Source: Liolophura sinensis | Lineage: Eukaryota > Mollusca > Polyplacophora > Chitonida > Chitonidae | DNA length: 64,000 nt | Assembly (NCBI RefSeq): GCF_032854445.1 | Contig: NC_088307.1 | Coordinates: 14,396,017 to 14,460,016 of the forward strand | Reading direction: 5' to 3' | In this document: positions 36,001 through 60,209 of the stretch, one piece after another | Numbering within the stretch: the first letter of the stretch is position 1 | Layout: the number at the start of each line of letters is the position of its first letter | The notes under the pieces: model-generated | Told to the model about the DNA's origin: nothing | Seen by the model: the letters and a program-made list of their open reading frames with translations, nothing else | The model's database searches: none | Program-made: the position numbers and the translations under genes

Positions 36001-37895
36001 AAATTTATGAGTACATTTCTACTCTGAGCTCTCAGCAGAAAATCCCTCAAATCAGACAGGATGTATTTGTCCAGGCCAGTGACAAATCCAGAGCTGTTGA
36101 ACATCGGTGTTGATGACCCACCCACATGTAACCACACACCTAAAAATGTACACAACACAATTCTGTATTACGGAGAAACAGCTGATAGAACCATTCCAAA
36201 AATATAGTGTATGAACATAGACGATGGGTCTGATATAGATGGATTTGTCCAAATCAGTCACATAGTTCAAGGCACTATTGATGGCAGTTGCAAAGACAAA
36301 GTTAATGATTTCTTTATCTCTAAGATGCACGCACTTTTCAGATGTTCATTGTGAAAAACAAACTTATAATGAATTGGTGTCACCGTACCATGTGACAGCA
36401 GCCTCAACTTAAAAAGTCCTCTACTGATTTAGTCCTGCATGGCGGAACCTTCGCTCCAATATTATTTTGAAGTCACTAGTGCACCTTACAGCTTCACAAT
36501 ATTTATTTATTTATTTCATTGGTGTTTTACACTGTACTCAAGAATATTTCACTTGTATGACGGCGGCCAGCATTATGGCGGGAGGAAATCAGACAGAACC
36601 CGGGGGAAGCTCACGACCATCTGTAGGTTGCTGACAGACCTTCCCACTTACGGTCAGAGAGAAAGCCAGCATGAGCTGGACTTGAAATCACAGCGACCGC
36701 ATTAGTGAGAGGCTCCTGCAAACCACCTAAGCCACGGAGGCTTCACAATAATATATATATATATATATATATGAGCGAAAATGCCATCATACAGGACTAC
36801 TATGTACCATGAATATTGATTTCTGTTCAAATACTTGTGTGTGCACATCAATTTATTTTCATTAATTTTCAATCCAAAAAAGATTGCTTTCAACATAGCT
36901 GCAACTGCTAATGTTTGTACCATCGTCTCAAATGCTACCTGGTTCACACCTCGAATTCCAGTCCTGCACAGTTCAATTTAGGCCAGGCGTTGTTACAACT
37001 GCCAGCCACCTAATCACATTTTTCCCACACTGCCGCTATGCCTCAGTAGAAACACCTCCAACTTGCTCACAAGAACAGGTCACCGGTCTCCATATTGTCA
37101 TTTACACAAATCAACTTCTGCTCACGGTACAGGATGCACCTAGTGCAAAATCCACAAGGTACGTGTCTACTATCACACAGAAGTCGGTGATGCGTGAATG
37201 GTTATGATGACAACATGGTGGTCAACAATATGGTGGTCGGCGACCTGTCCAAGTGAGCCAGTTTGAGGTATCTCGTTTCTACAGACATGACAGGTAGAGC
37301 AGCGCTGTGGGGAAAATATAATTAGGTGCTAATTATTCCTGTGTTTCTACTTCGCGCGGAGCACAGTTGAAGTGATGACTAGCCTAAATAGAATGGTGCG
37401 GGAACGAACTTCGAGCTTTCAACCGGGTAGCATTTGCAACGATGGTACATATGTTAGTCCAGTTACCGTCGGAGCAGTTATGGCTACTTTCAACACTGTT
37501 TATAAATGGTCATTAACCCTCATAGTCTACGCCTTGAATTTAATGTCTGATTAATTCTTTTTTTGACACTTGTTCCATACATGTACCACACAACTTCACA
37601 ACAAATTCATCTCTGAATGCTTATCAGTATCATGATGACACTCACGCATAGAGTTTCCACCGCTGTTGTGAATGTGATCGATCGTTTGGTACAGTGCTAC
37701 CTTTGATTTTTCGTAGTTCCCATTTCCGAAATCAGACCCATAGTGGACCCACGCTTGGTTCATTCCAGACAGAAATACCTTTTCCCCATTTAGAGTCAGA
37801 TTCTTCCCTTTCACTTGTAAAAAGCTTTGGGAATTGGCCGACAAAATGAGGAACTGGCCACAAAGAAAACAAACTGCCCACCTTCCGGCTGACAT
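30006..37895 (-). CDS. Beta-mannanase (endo-1,4-beta-mannosidase, GH5), membrane-anchored
   Basis: It hydrolyses beta-1,4-mannan. Six exons join in frame with GT-AG borders: 37646-37895, 35978-36139, 34681-34830, 33753-33898, 32135-32314 and 30006-30449, total 443 aa. Residues 1-24 form a signal peptide (MSAGRWAVCFLCGQFLILSA). The (beta/alpha)8 domain of the animal GH5 mannanase type follows (FLSGMNQAWVHYGSDFGNG, GGNSMRVWLHVGG). Catalytic residues are E180 in WEIINEPEG and E312 in LVIGEFS. Unusually, the last exon continues past the usual end (GMSALKGRNNQSLGGRI) into a 23-residue membrane segment (398-420, FYFLLLLLLVLFCIELL) and a short tail ending DSKTLLL, an acidic dileucine sorting signal. 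An in-frame ATG lies 57 bases upstream, but the start used here gives the signal peptide directly. Introns hold SINEs and a 29-bp array. The gene shares a promoter with MORN5. Identity is strong; membrane anchoring is read from the sequence. Confidence 0.93.
30700..30782 (-). repeat. SINE A 3' fragment in a mannanase intron
   Basis: TTATTTGATTGGTGTTTTAT, then CAAGAATATTTCACTTATAC and CATAATGGTGGGC, with part of the middle deleted. Confidence 0.75.
31246..31530 (+). repeat. 29-bp minisatellite in a mannanase intron
   Basis: The unit TGTACTGATTTTCAAATTAA plus CACTGAACA repeats about ten times at 29 bases, with variants in which TTTTC becomes TGTTTG. Confidence 0.9.
31704..31806 (-). repeat. 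SINE A 3' fragment in a mannanase intron
   Basis: TTATTTGATTGGTGTTTTCT, CAAGAATATTTTCTTTATC and GCCAGCATTATCATGGGAAG mark the reverse of the SINE A 3' half. Confidence 0.75.
31822..32070 (-). repeat. SINE A copy in a mannanase intron, diverged
   Basis: Nearly full length and starts 16 bases after the previous fragment. The conserved middle (ATCTGTAGGTTGCTGCCAGA) and a diverged head near TTGGTGAGAGGCTCCTGAGT are present. Confidence 0.8.
33186..33275 (-). repeat. SINE A 3' fragment in a mannanase intron
   Basis: ATTGGTTTACACCGTGCTCA, AAGAATATTTCACATATACG and CAGCATTATGGTGGAAGAAA mark the SINE A 3' end on the minus strand. Confidence 0.75.
35042..35254 (-). repeat. SINE A copy with internal deletion
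   Basis: The 3' tail, middle and tRNA-like head are all present, but about 50 bases between the CCGCAGGTT and CTCACAGTGACC parts are missing. It lies in a mannanase intron. Confidence 0.85.
35388..35655 (-). repeat. SINE A copy, full length
   Basis: It is complete from the ATTTATTTGATTGGTGTTTT tail to the GAGCCACGGAGGCC head on the minus strand. It lies about 130 bases from the previous copy, in the same mannanase intron. Confidence 0.9.
36502..36739 (-). repeat. SINE A copy with 11-bp target duplication
   Basis: GCTTCACAATA at 36491-36501 and 36740-36750 flank the copy. Part of the head is deleted. An (AT)n run (about 36750-36771) follows the second target duplication. It lies in the first mannanase intron. 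Confidence 0.88.
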
Positions 37896-37996
37896 TTTGG
37901 ACAATAAAAAAGTCACATGACCAGTCACGTGAGTTTGGGGAATAAAAAGCACGCGAGAAAGCCCGAGAGTTTCTATAACAACACGAAGGCGTCAAG
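37896..37996. promoter_or_regulatory. Bidirectional promoter, mannanase and MORN5
   Basis: Only 101 bases separate the two start codons, which point away from each other. Two E-boxes with CLEAR-like flanks lie side by side, GTCACATGAC at 37912-37921 and GTCACGTGAG at 37924-37933. GTTTCTATAACAAC at 37969-37982 fits the RFX X-box consensus (RYYNYY, two bases, RRNRAC). AATAAAA runs occur on both sides, but no TATA box is obvious. Function is inferred from position and motif. Confidence 0.7.
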
Positions 37997-41099
<3,103 letters not shown>

Positions 41100-41718
41100 T
41101 CACCAGAGTATATCATTGACTGTTTATATTGCGAACATTTCACATGTTTTTGTATCATGTTAAGTCATGTACATTGTATGTATAAAGCTGTGATAGAAAT
41201 TATATATGTTATCTTTTATCTTAAATTGTGAACACTGAACAAAATGAGTGGTTGAACAATCTGGTGGTTTTAATCATGTATAGGGAATGACAAAATTTGT
41301 CATTGCACTTCTTAGCATATCTTTTTATACTGGGAACAACTTTACCCTGTTTAATTATGTTCATCAATTACCATTAGCACAAAGAAGTAAATTATAACCT
41401 GGTAAGGGTTTCTTGTGTTAAACCTGATGTGCTGATAAGGTAAAATACTGCATGTTAATTCAGAGCTTCACACATGTACAAAGTCTCATGAATTATTTAT
41501 TGTTTCATTCCACTGATTTTTTGACATTACATTGTATAGCCCATGTCTTACAGCTGTGGGCTGGAAGTAATATATATTTATGTGCATTAAAAGTATGAGT
41601 ATGATTAAATTATACAGATCTGACATCTTTCCAACTTTTGTCAATTCTTTGGGTTTTTTTCTATTCTAATTACATGTACTATACTATCATGCCACATCAT
41701 CTTGATAAACTGTGACTT

Positions 41719-41895
41719 TGATTTATTTATTATTTTAATTGTTGTTTTATGCCGTACTCATGTATATTTTACTTATATCATGGTCACCATTATGGTGGGA
41801 GGAAGCGTGTTACAGCCCGGGGCTAACTCATGACAACACTTATGTTGCTGGCAGACCTTCCCGTGTATGACCGGAGAGGAAGCCAGCAGGTGTTT
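41719..41895 (-). repeat. SINE A copy, 5'-truncated
   Basis: TTATTTATTATTTTAATTGT-type tail, then TTTTATGCCGTACTCATGTA, CCATTATGGTGGGAGGAAGC and GACCGGAGAGGAAGCCAGCA; the tRNA-like head is missing. Confidence 0.8.
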
Positions 41896-43180
41896 CATGC
41901 CACTCTCAAGAATATTATGGAGGAAATTCATAAAATTAAATAGCTTCAAGACATATATGATCATATAACACATACTCCAGTACCATCTACTTTCAACACA
42001 GACATCTGTGGCAGATTTCTGCCATATGTTTAATATTTTCATTTATAATAGTCCTTAGTAGAAACTTTATCAGAAAAGAATGACATTCCTTTTGACCATG
42101 TCAAGCAGATCAGTACCACTGCATGCCTATATACATTGTATTTACATATAATGCTGCCTCACAGGAACACCATGTGAAGACACTAGACTCGACACCAATG
42201 CCAGTGAATGGGTAGGTCTACACGGCCACTGTTAAGATCAGCAGAATCTTTGGAAAAAGAAAATACTGATACTGTTCACAACAGTGGCCTGATGTCAGAT
42301 AATACGAGATAATTACAAATCACGAGTGTACGTAATTTGGCTCAGCACAAATATCTTTCGACATGCTGTCCAGCAGTGTCATGTAGGCTCCAAGGGGTTA
42401 GCATTATTTAAATACAAGTATAACGTAATTTACTGACTATGGACAGCTAAGACGTTTACTTGCCCTTAATTTGATACACATCGACACAGATGATATAATA
42501 AACAAAATAAATGTACCCGCGCTTCAGTATAGATACAATATGAAAAGACTGCATACCAAAATCTAAAATTTCCACATACTGTTTACACTTGGTCATATCC
42601 AGCATCACAAATGTGACATACAGGTTTTGATAAATACAAGGCAATAGTACACATTTTGTGTAATAAACACTGAAAGTACTGGATTAGATTTTGACCAGAT
42701 CAACAATTTATCCAACATGATTTCATTATAAGTTGACTAAATGATTATGGTTTCATGTCACTTCAGCAATGTCGCAGCCATGCTGTAAGAGAGTGATCAG
42801 AAGAGGCTACCACATACCATATACTTTTCTCACATGGTTAGTCCAAAACAACACATCCATATCTTTGCTTTTCTACAGCTTTCAGAAGAAGGTTTGTTCT
42901 GTGTCTGCCAGGGTTTCCCTTGTCTGGTTTCCTCTCCTCATCAATGATAATTTATCACAAACCTAGCCGTCATAGCCTCAAAGGCATTGTATACTTGAAC
43001 ATTTATTTATTTACATTTATGAAATAAACTTTAATAGGATCACAATTATGGTCAAATAAATATATATATATATACATATCCATGACATATTAAACGCTGA
43101 TGAAATCAGAGCAGATAATTATGGCTTAACTCCACATTCGCAGTAATTCTGCCATATCGTGGCCATGCTGATAAAGATTA

Positions 43181-43384
43181 TTTATTTGATTGGTGTTTTT
43201 ACGCCGTACTCAAGAATATTTCACTTATACGACAGCGGTCAGCATTACGGTGGAAGGAAACCGAGCAGAGCCCGGGGGGAGACCCACAACCATCCACAGG
43301 TTGTTGTCAGACTTTCCCACTTACAGCCGGAGAGGAAGCCAGCAGGAGTTGGACTTGAACTCACAGCGACCGCATTGGTGAGGT
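43181..43384 (-). repeat. SINE A copy, lacking the extreme 5' end
   Basis: It runs from TTATTTGATTGGTGTTTTTA to the ACTCACAGCGACCGCATTGG segment on the minus strand. Confidence 0.88.
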
Positions 43385-43559
43385 CAGAAGTTAAGGATGC
43401 CAGTGTCTTCATAATCATATATGTATGCCTCAATGAGTCCTCGATTAGCAGAAGGTAGAGAAGAGTTTATACATGACTGAGACCATGTTGTATGCTACAT
43501 GTGTTCCATAAAAACATTAAAAAAAAGACTGATATATTTGATTTAAATGAGCGATCCTT

Positions 43560-43605
43560 GCATTGTACTTAAGAATATTTCACTTATACGACAACGAGCA
43601 GCATT
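43560..43605 (-). repeat. SINE A short fragment
   Basis: ATTGTACTTAAGAATATTTC followed by ACTTATACGACAACGAGCAG, matching the SINE A 3' portion. Confidence 0.6.
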
Positions 43606-43828
43606 ACAAAGCCTATCTGATTTTCACCAGCCAGCGTGAAGTAAAGTTCCATGTGATCAATATTTACAAATGCTAGTACACACACACTTATTGCTTGTCT
43701 CTTTCACAAAACCACAAAAAGCCATGGCTAAGGCTGTTCTGATGTTTGGGTGCCCTGTCACCATTCTCCTCAAATGTCCACTAGAAGGAAAACTGGTTCT
43801 GATTGTGTTAATAATGCCAGAAATAAAA

Positions 43829-44688
43829 ATCCAGCTCTGTGCCAGGTTGTTTCTTCTAGCGTACAGAGCATAGTGTAAACTAGTTTCACAGCTGTGTTTC
43901 TTACTAAATTGTGAGTAACAAAAAAAATCCAGCTCTATGCCAGGTTGTTTCTTCTAGCATACAAAGCACAGCGCAAACTGGTTTCACTGCTATTTCCTGC
44001 TAAATTGTGATTAACAAAAAAAATCCAGCTCTATGCCAGGTTGTTTCTTCTATCATGCATAGCACAGCGCAAACTGGTTTCACTGCTATTTCCTGCTAAA
44101 TTGTGATTAACAAAAAAAATCCAGCTCTATGCCAGGTTGTTTCTTCTATCATGCATAGCACAGCGCAAACTGGTTTCACTGATGCGTTTCCTACTAAATT
44201 GTGATTAACAAAAAAAATCCAGCTCTACATCAGGTTGTTTCTTCTATCATGCAGAGCACAGCGCAAACTGGTTTCACTGATGCGTTTCCTACTAAATTGT
44301 GATATATTCTTTTTAGTCCACAGAAGATAGAGGCAACTGCTTTCACGGTAGTGTCTCAAAAATGTGTCATGATATCACAGAAGATCCAGCTTTATGTCTG
44401 CCCTTCTGATGGATTCCTCTGGCACACAAAACAAGGGTTTCATGGTTTCATCCTAGTGTTAAAGAGATATTCATGATATCAGAACAGATGCAGCTGTATG
44501 TCATGCTGATCGTTTCTTCTGGCAGACAGAACACTGCGTAAAATGGTTTCACTATAGTGTCCCAGAGATAGTCATGATATCAGAGATCTGATATCAAGCT
44601 GTATGTTTACCCTTCTGATGGTTTCCACTGGCATGCAGAACACTAGATTTACTGGTTTCAATGTGGTGTTCCCTAGATGGGGATGATA

Positions 44689-44690
<2 letters not shown>
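43829..44690 (-). repeat. Tandem array derived from the RABGGTB terminal coding exon
   Basis: Two linked parts. Nearest the gene, three units start at about 44384, 44488 and 44593, with period about 105 bases, the exon's own copy being at 44698. Further out, five units start at 43829, 43927, 44023, 44119 and 44217, at 96-98 bases. All are homologous to the end of exon 10. Read on the minus strand, the nearest copy gives VFCMPVETIRR, the second VFCLPEETIS, and the third FCVPEESIRRADIKLDLL followed by a stop. The real exon reads [19 protein letters not shown]. The 96-98 bp units still show CMIEETT at the same place. Confidence 0.9.
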
Positions 44691-55542
<10,852 letters not shown>

Positions 55543-55559
55543 ATTCGAATCGCATATGT

Positions 55560-55680
55560 TCTAGAAGTGAGATATTGAAGAAAGGTCTGCTCTGTCAATT
55601 TCCTCCATCGACGGGTGACGTGCGCGCCACTACAGTCTTAGTGCCTGATAACCGGATCAAAAAACCGAATGAGTAGAAAA
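55560..55680 (-). promoter_or_regulatory. Candidate RABGGTB promoter
   Basis: Minus-strand reading shows a CpG-rich block around GGCGCGCACGTCA (plus strand 55616-55627), which combines NRF1-like and CRE-like features. It lies about 75 bases upstream of the single-codon exon candidate at 55540-55542. It is inferred from composition and position only. Confidence 0.35.
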
Positions 55681-55989
55681 ACCGGACATGAAGGTACCAA
55701 GGCAGTTAAAAGTGTTGATTGCTGAAAAACTATCCCATAAATCAAACCAAGCGGAAATAAAAAGTTCTTCGTTACTATATTTGTGTCATTAACCATTGGT
55801 TTTAATACATTTTTTTCGACAGGGGAGACAATCCACCCATTGCTCTACTGTGAAGTAACTAACTAATGTTTTGATAAACATCCTTGTTAAAAAATCAAAA
55901 CAGGAACACTTGAATTCATTTTTATATTTTGCTGAGAAATAATTTATAAAAAAGACTTTTCCCGGTGTTAATCAACAGGTCGATGGATA

Positions 55990-56150
55990 TTAAAATCTGC
56001 GTACATTTTAATTCTTTTAAAGGAAAACAGTGAGCATCAGGGGATGCAACAGCAAATATCATTTTTAAAGTCTTTGGTATGACCCGACCCGAGTTAGATC
56101 CCAACTCCGAGGCAGACACTCTAGCCATTAGGCCACCGAAGCGGTCTAGA
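55990..56150 (-). repeat. SINE B/C tRNA-like head
   Basis: On the minus strand it reads GCTTCGGTGGCCTAATGGCT, then GGGATCTAACTCGGGTCGGG and TCATACCAAAGACTTTAAAA. A and B boxes are visible. It shares the GGGTCGGGTCA...AAGAC segment with the SINE B head at 44938. Confidence 0.65.
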
Positions 56151-56237
56151 AGTTAGTGTGATGTTTAGAGGTCAATGTGAGGTATCGAAACCAATGTGAG
56201 GCCTAGAAATCAATGTGAGGCGAGGATAAATGTTCAA

Positions 56238-56470
56238 TGTTCTCGCTTTCTTCATTCATAGACATGCAGATTTCTTCTTTCGTTCATTCACAGACTAATA
56301 GATTTCTTCATTTGTTGATTAATAGACTTGTAGGTTCCTTCCTTTGTTCATTCACAGACTTGCAGGCTTTTTCTTTCGTTCATTCCTAGACTGGTAGGTT
56401 TCTTCTTTTGTTCATTCACAGATTTGTAGGTTTCTTCCTTTTTTCATTCACAGACTTGTAGCTTTTGTCT
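56238..56470 (+). repeat. 32-bp minisatellite
   Basis: Units like TTCATTCACAGACTTGTAGG followed by TTTCTTCTTTCG repeat about seven times. A short AATGTGAGG repeat precedes it at 56160-56222. Confidence 0.85.
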
Positions 56471-56610
56471 GTGTTCAGATAACGCGACAGAAACCGATAT
56501 GTGTCCGTGAATATTCTTTGTACACAAAAATCTGCTCCTAACACACCCATTTATTTTTTTCTCTTCGATTTCTGCCCGCACTTTTGGTTCAGCTTTCGCA
56601 GAATTGTAAG

Positions 56611-56965
56611 GTTCTTCCATTGTTCAATTACATGACAGTGTTATACGACGAGCCTCTATTGGGGAAATCCCCGCCCATTCCACACTGTCCACTTGAAAAT
56701 ATATGCGTATTTAGCGATTATATTTTCTCTAAAACACCGTGTCAAACTTGATCATTTCTTGTTCATATACCATATGTTTGTCATTATGTTCTTCCATTGT
56801 TCAATTACATGACAGTGTTATACGACGAGCCTCTATTGGGAAAATCCCCGCCCATTCCACACTGTCCACTTGAAAATATATGCGTATTTAGCGATTGTAT
56901 TTTCTCTAAAACACCGTGTCAAACTTGATCATTTCTTGTTCATATACTATATGTTTGTCATTATG
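56611..56965 (+). repeat. 177-bp tandem duplication
   Basis: Two copies, 56611-56787 and 56788-56964, are almost identical, so this is a recent event. Each starts GTTCTTCCATTGTTCAATTA and contains TACGACGAGCCTCTATTGGG. Confidence 0.95.
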
Positions 56966-57254
56966 TTGGGCCAATTTTACTCGTCCACTGTAATACAAAT
57001 GAACACAATCACTGGTAAAATGCACGTAGAAGGCAGAAATCAGTCTAAATCTGAACAATGTGTGCACAGATGCTCTGAAAATTATTGGCAATGATTCATC
57101 ATTGGGTGGCAGAATAAATGTGCTGGATTCTGAGAATATCACCGCACAAAAAATGACGCAGGTTGACGAAGGAAGAGCTTAAGTTTCGTGAACAGATATG
57201 GCACTGTGGCAATCGAAACGTTCGTCCTCAGTAGGTCTACAGCTCATACGACAA

Positions 57255-57405
57255 ATGATAAGGTAAACCATGAACAATGTCTCCGTGCAAAAGGACTATG
57301 TCAAAGATTTCATTCACTTTAGGACAAGAGCTTTCTGAGGATTCCATAAAGAACAAACTGACACCACGAGATTTATCTGTAAGGATCTGTGGTTAAAGAG
57401 AAATG
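57255..57405 (-). CDS. Possible exon of an unknown gene
   Basis: Minus strand: an acceptor-like stretch (TTTCTCTTTAACCACAG) is followed by an open frame reading ILTDKSRGVSLFFMESSESS, then PKVNEIFDIVLLHG. The DIVLLHG part looks like the start of an alpha/beta hydrolase fold seen in SERAC1/DUF676-type proteins, but the text after it does not continue as expected. No partner exon was found. It may be chance. Confidence 0.2.
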
Positions 57406-57571
57406 ACATATGTAATAGCTTAATAGTACTGACAACAGAAAGGGTGGCTTTTCAGAGTATGCGGAACTGAGATTGGCATTACAATCAGAGAAGCAAACAG
57501 GGACAGAAGTATACATAGTACAATGTTCTCTGCTGACCATCGTCGACTCCCAATTAATACAAACTTCTACG

Positions 57572-57655
57572 CAGTATTTATTTATTTTTTTGAATGGTGT
57601 TTTACGCTGTACTCAAGAACATTTCACCTATACGACGGTGGCCAGCATTATGATT
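57572..57655 (-). repeat. SINE A 3' fragment
   Basis: TTATTTTTTTGAATGGTGTT, TTACGCTGTACTCAAGAACA and GTGGCCAGCATTATG mark it. Confidence 0.75.
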
Positions 57656-57842
57656 CTCACAGCAGAATTGTTTATACCATTAATCCTAACATTAGCGATA
57701 TCTAAATCTAAACAAATCAAGTCGTACAATCAAAGGGTGTCCACAAAAGTTCTAAATTTATGAGGTATTTTAGACGAAAGGCGACGCTTGTGGTTAAAAT
57801 GAAAACAAAATAAGAAATGTGAAAAGCGTGCGTTCATATTTA

Positions 57843-58330
57843 CTGCAATCACTTGCTGCCTCATCATCCTGACATCACTTCCTGCCTCATCATTCTGACA
57901 TCACTTCCTGCCTCATTAGGCCTACTCTGACATCACTTCCTGACTCATCATTCTGACATTACTTCCTGCCTAATCATTATGACATCAGTGCCCGCCTCAG
58001 CATTCTGACATCACTTCCTGCCTAATCATTCTGACATCACTTCCTGCCTCATCACTCTGACATCACTTCCTGCCTCATCATTCTGACATTACTTCCTGCC
58101 TCATTACTCTGACACCACTTCCTGCCTCATTACTCTGACATCACTTCCAGTTTCATCATTACATTACAGGCATTACATCCTGTCTCGTCATCCTGACATC
58201 ACTTTCTGCCAAATCGTTCTGGCATCACATCCTGTCTCGTCATCCTGACATCACTTCCTGCTTAATCTGTTTGACATCACTTCCTGTCTCATCATTCTGA
58301 CATCACTTCCTACCTCATCAAACAGGTTTC
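57843..58330 (+). repeat. 26-bp minisatellite
   Basis: Units of CATCACTTCCTGCCTCATCA followed by TTCTGA repeat about 18 times, with some units longer or shorter. Confidence 0.92.
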
Positions 58331-59380
58331 AGACCCCCATTAATTTTCCAAAAGACACTGACGCATGCCTTGCCCAGACTGTGAGTGAGCAGCCCAAAAA
58401 AATCTTGACATAGGTTGAGCGTCAAAATCTAGATCTTTCTATGCCGGCAGTTGAGACGGGTGCCCAGCAACGTCAAGGGAACGTCACTCGCAACCTCATC
58501 ACCGCCTGTATCCTTGTGTCCTCGTTCCCAGAAGATGTCATCATTAAAAGTAACACCTGCCCAAAGTTTAGACAATTTCCATCATTTTGATACCAAATAT
58601 GCACCAGTACACCAAAAATGTGAGACTGGCAGCGCAAAAGAAAAAAACAAAACAAAAAACAAACAAACACTGTAAAATACACAGTATTACATTCAAGCTC
58701 ATGGAGTCCTGATTCTTATCACACCAGCCAATTTTTTGTCGAAATCAGTAATTTCCACACCACATAAATGCGTAACACCTCTTATCCTCACACACAAAGT
58801 TAGGGCTTGATACATGCGAAAACTTTTGAGCAGGAGGAATTTAACTTGGGGTGCCCCTATCTTGGAAATGTGTCTGTCCGGTTCTGATAACTCTCAAGCC
58901 TGAACTTCAAAGCTTTCTAGCTCATATACCGTTCAAAATATCACAACCAGGTTAAATGTTTTCGAAAGCCGGGGTATTTATCTGCAAGAAAAATGACAAC
59001 ATTTGAAAGACAAAGTATTTTACATTTTCCAGTGACAAACATTTAGAAAATTGTGGATTTTCAAGAAGATTTTCTTGTTTTACAGCAGTGTCAAGAGAAA
59101 CGTTAAAGGCCAAAATTGTCAATTGTATATATTAAAAGATAGGTAATTTTTTCAACAATTAACTTCCAAAATATAGTGCATGTATTTTAGCAACTTTGTG
59201 AAAAATTGAACTTACAGTGATGCAGGTGAGTATTAAAGTGGATTTTCAAAAATCCCAGAAAAGTTCACTTTGATCAACATCAAAAAAACATATGATTCCA
59301 AATTGACATAGAAATTTTGTCTATGGATATGGCTTAAAAAAACATTCTGATTCACATGATAAAACCCTTTAAAAGAACAC
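58331..59380. other. No gene seen
   Basis: Spacer. The overlapping frames at 58451-58682 are on both strands and show no domain. Confidence 0.4.
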
Positions 59381-59384
59381 CCTC

Positions 59385-59455
59385 TCCCCTCCCCTGCTTC
59401 CCCCCACCTTCCCCTCCTTCCCCTCCCTCACCTCCTTTCCCGCCTCCCCCATGGC
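59385..59455. repeat. C/T-rich tract
   Basis: A pyrimidine-rich run such as CCCTCTCCCCTCCCCTGCTT, about 70 bases. Confidence 0.85.
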
Positions 59456-59847
59456 TGTCATTGGTTGGCTGGCTTACCTCAACTCACATTGCAGAAGAAT
59501 CCCAGCACCTGTGTTCTTGTCTCAGATCAAATTAGTACTTTCCATACAACAAACATCAAAGTGTGACATTGGCATCTGCAAGAAGATAAACAGAGAAAAG
59601 GAATATGAATTTTCCACTAACAAAAAGAAAGCCGCACAGTACATTCACACTAGCCATTCAGACAGTCAGTAACCCAGCTATGAAAGGAGGCAAAAAGGAA
59701 GAAAAAAATCATACTTGTGTACCTGTAGCGACACAAGAAATGCTCAAATAATCAGTGATAATTTACATCCGTAATCATGTCCTCCGTGGGCATTCATGGG
59801 TGGGCATGAGGAAAGGGCATGAGTATATGATATGAGAATTGTGTAAA

Positions 59848-59905
59848 GCTTCCCGGGGGCCCGGGGGGGGGGGGGGCTGGGGGGGAGTGGGGGGACTGGG
59901 GAAAA
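59848..59905 (+). repeat. G-rich tract, G-quadruplex candidate
   Basis: About 58 bases with a run of 14 G and several runs of four to seven G separated by short loops. It fits the pattern for a quadruplex. The long homopolymer may also be an assembly weak point. Confidence 0.75.
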
Positions 59906-60209
59906 CGGAAGTGGTAATGGGGTTCTGATTACAACACGTTTAGCATTGCCTGTTCTGTCTGTTGTTTTTCGGAGGTAATAGCGATGTACAGCTAATATAG
60001 AGAGAATAGAACCTTATTCGCATATTATAGAGCAGTTTGCATTGAAGTGAGTCCAGAGGTTGTAAATTTTTGCATTTTTATGGAGACTGTAATTCATGTG
60101 ACCTTTAGAGTTTTAGAAAAGTATAAAGAAAAATCCTCAGCTCTGCAGCATTTTTCCTGCTCTAATATTTTGTAAAATGTTATTTGGTTTTCTGAGCGTC
60201 TCGAGCCAT

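Larger units (their letters stand above)
41100..43825. other. MORN5/RABGGTB intergenic region
   Basis: It lies between convergent gene ends. It holds SINE A copies at 41719-41895, 43181-43384 and 43560-43605, an (AT)n/ATATAC run near 43060-43078, and no supported gene. Confidence 0.45.

Noticed and set aside
37596-37952. Upstream in-frame ATG for the mannanase at 37952
   Set aside because: The start at 37895 gives a classical signal peptide. The upstream one would place the paired E-boxes inside the coding region and put 19 extra residues before the signal.
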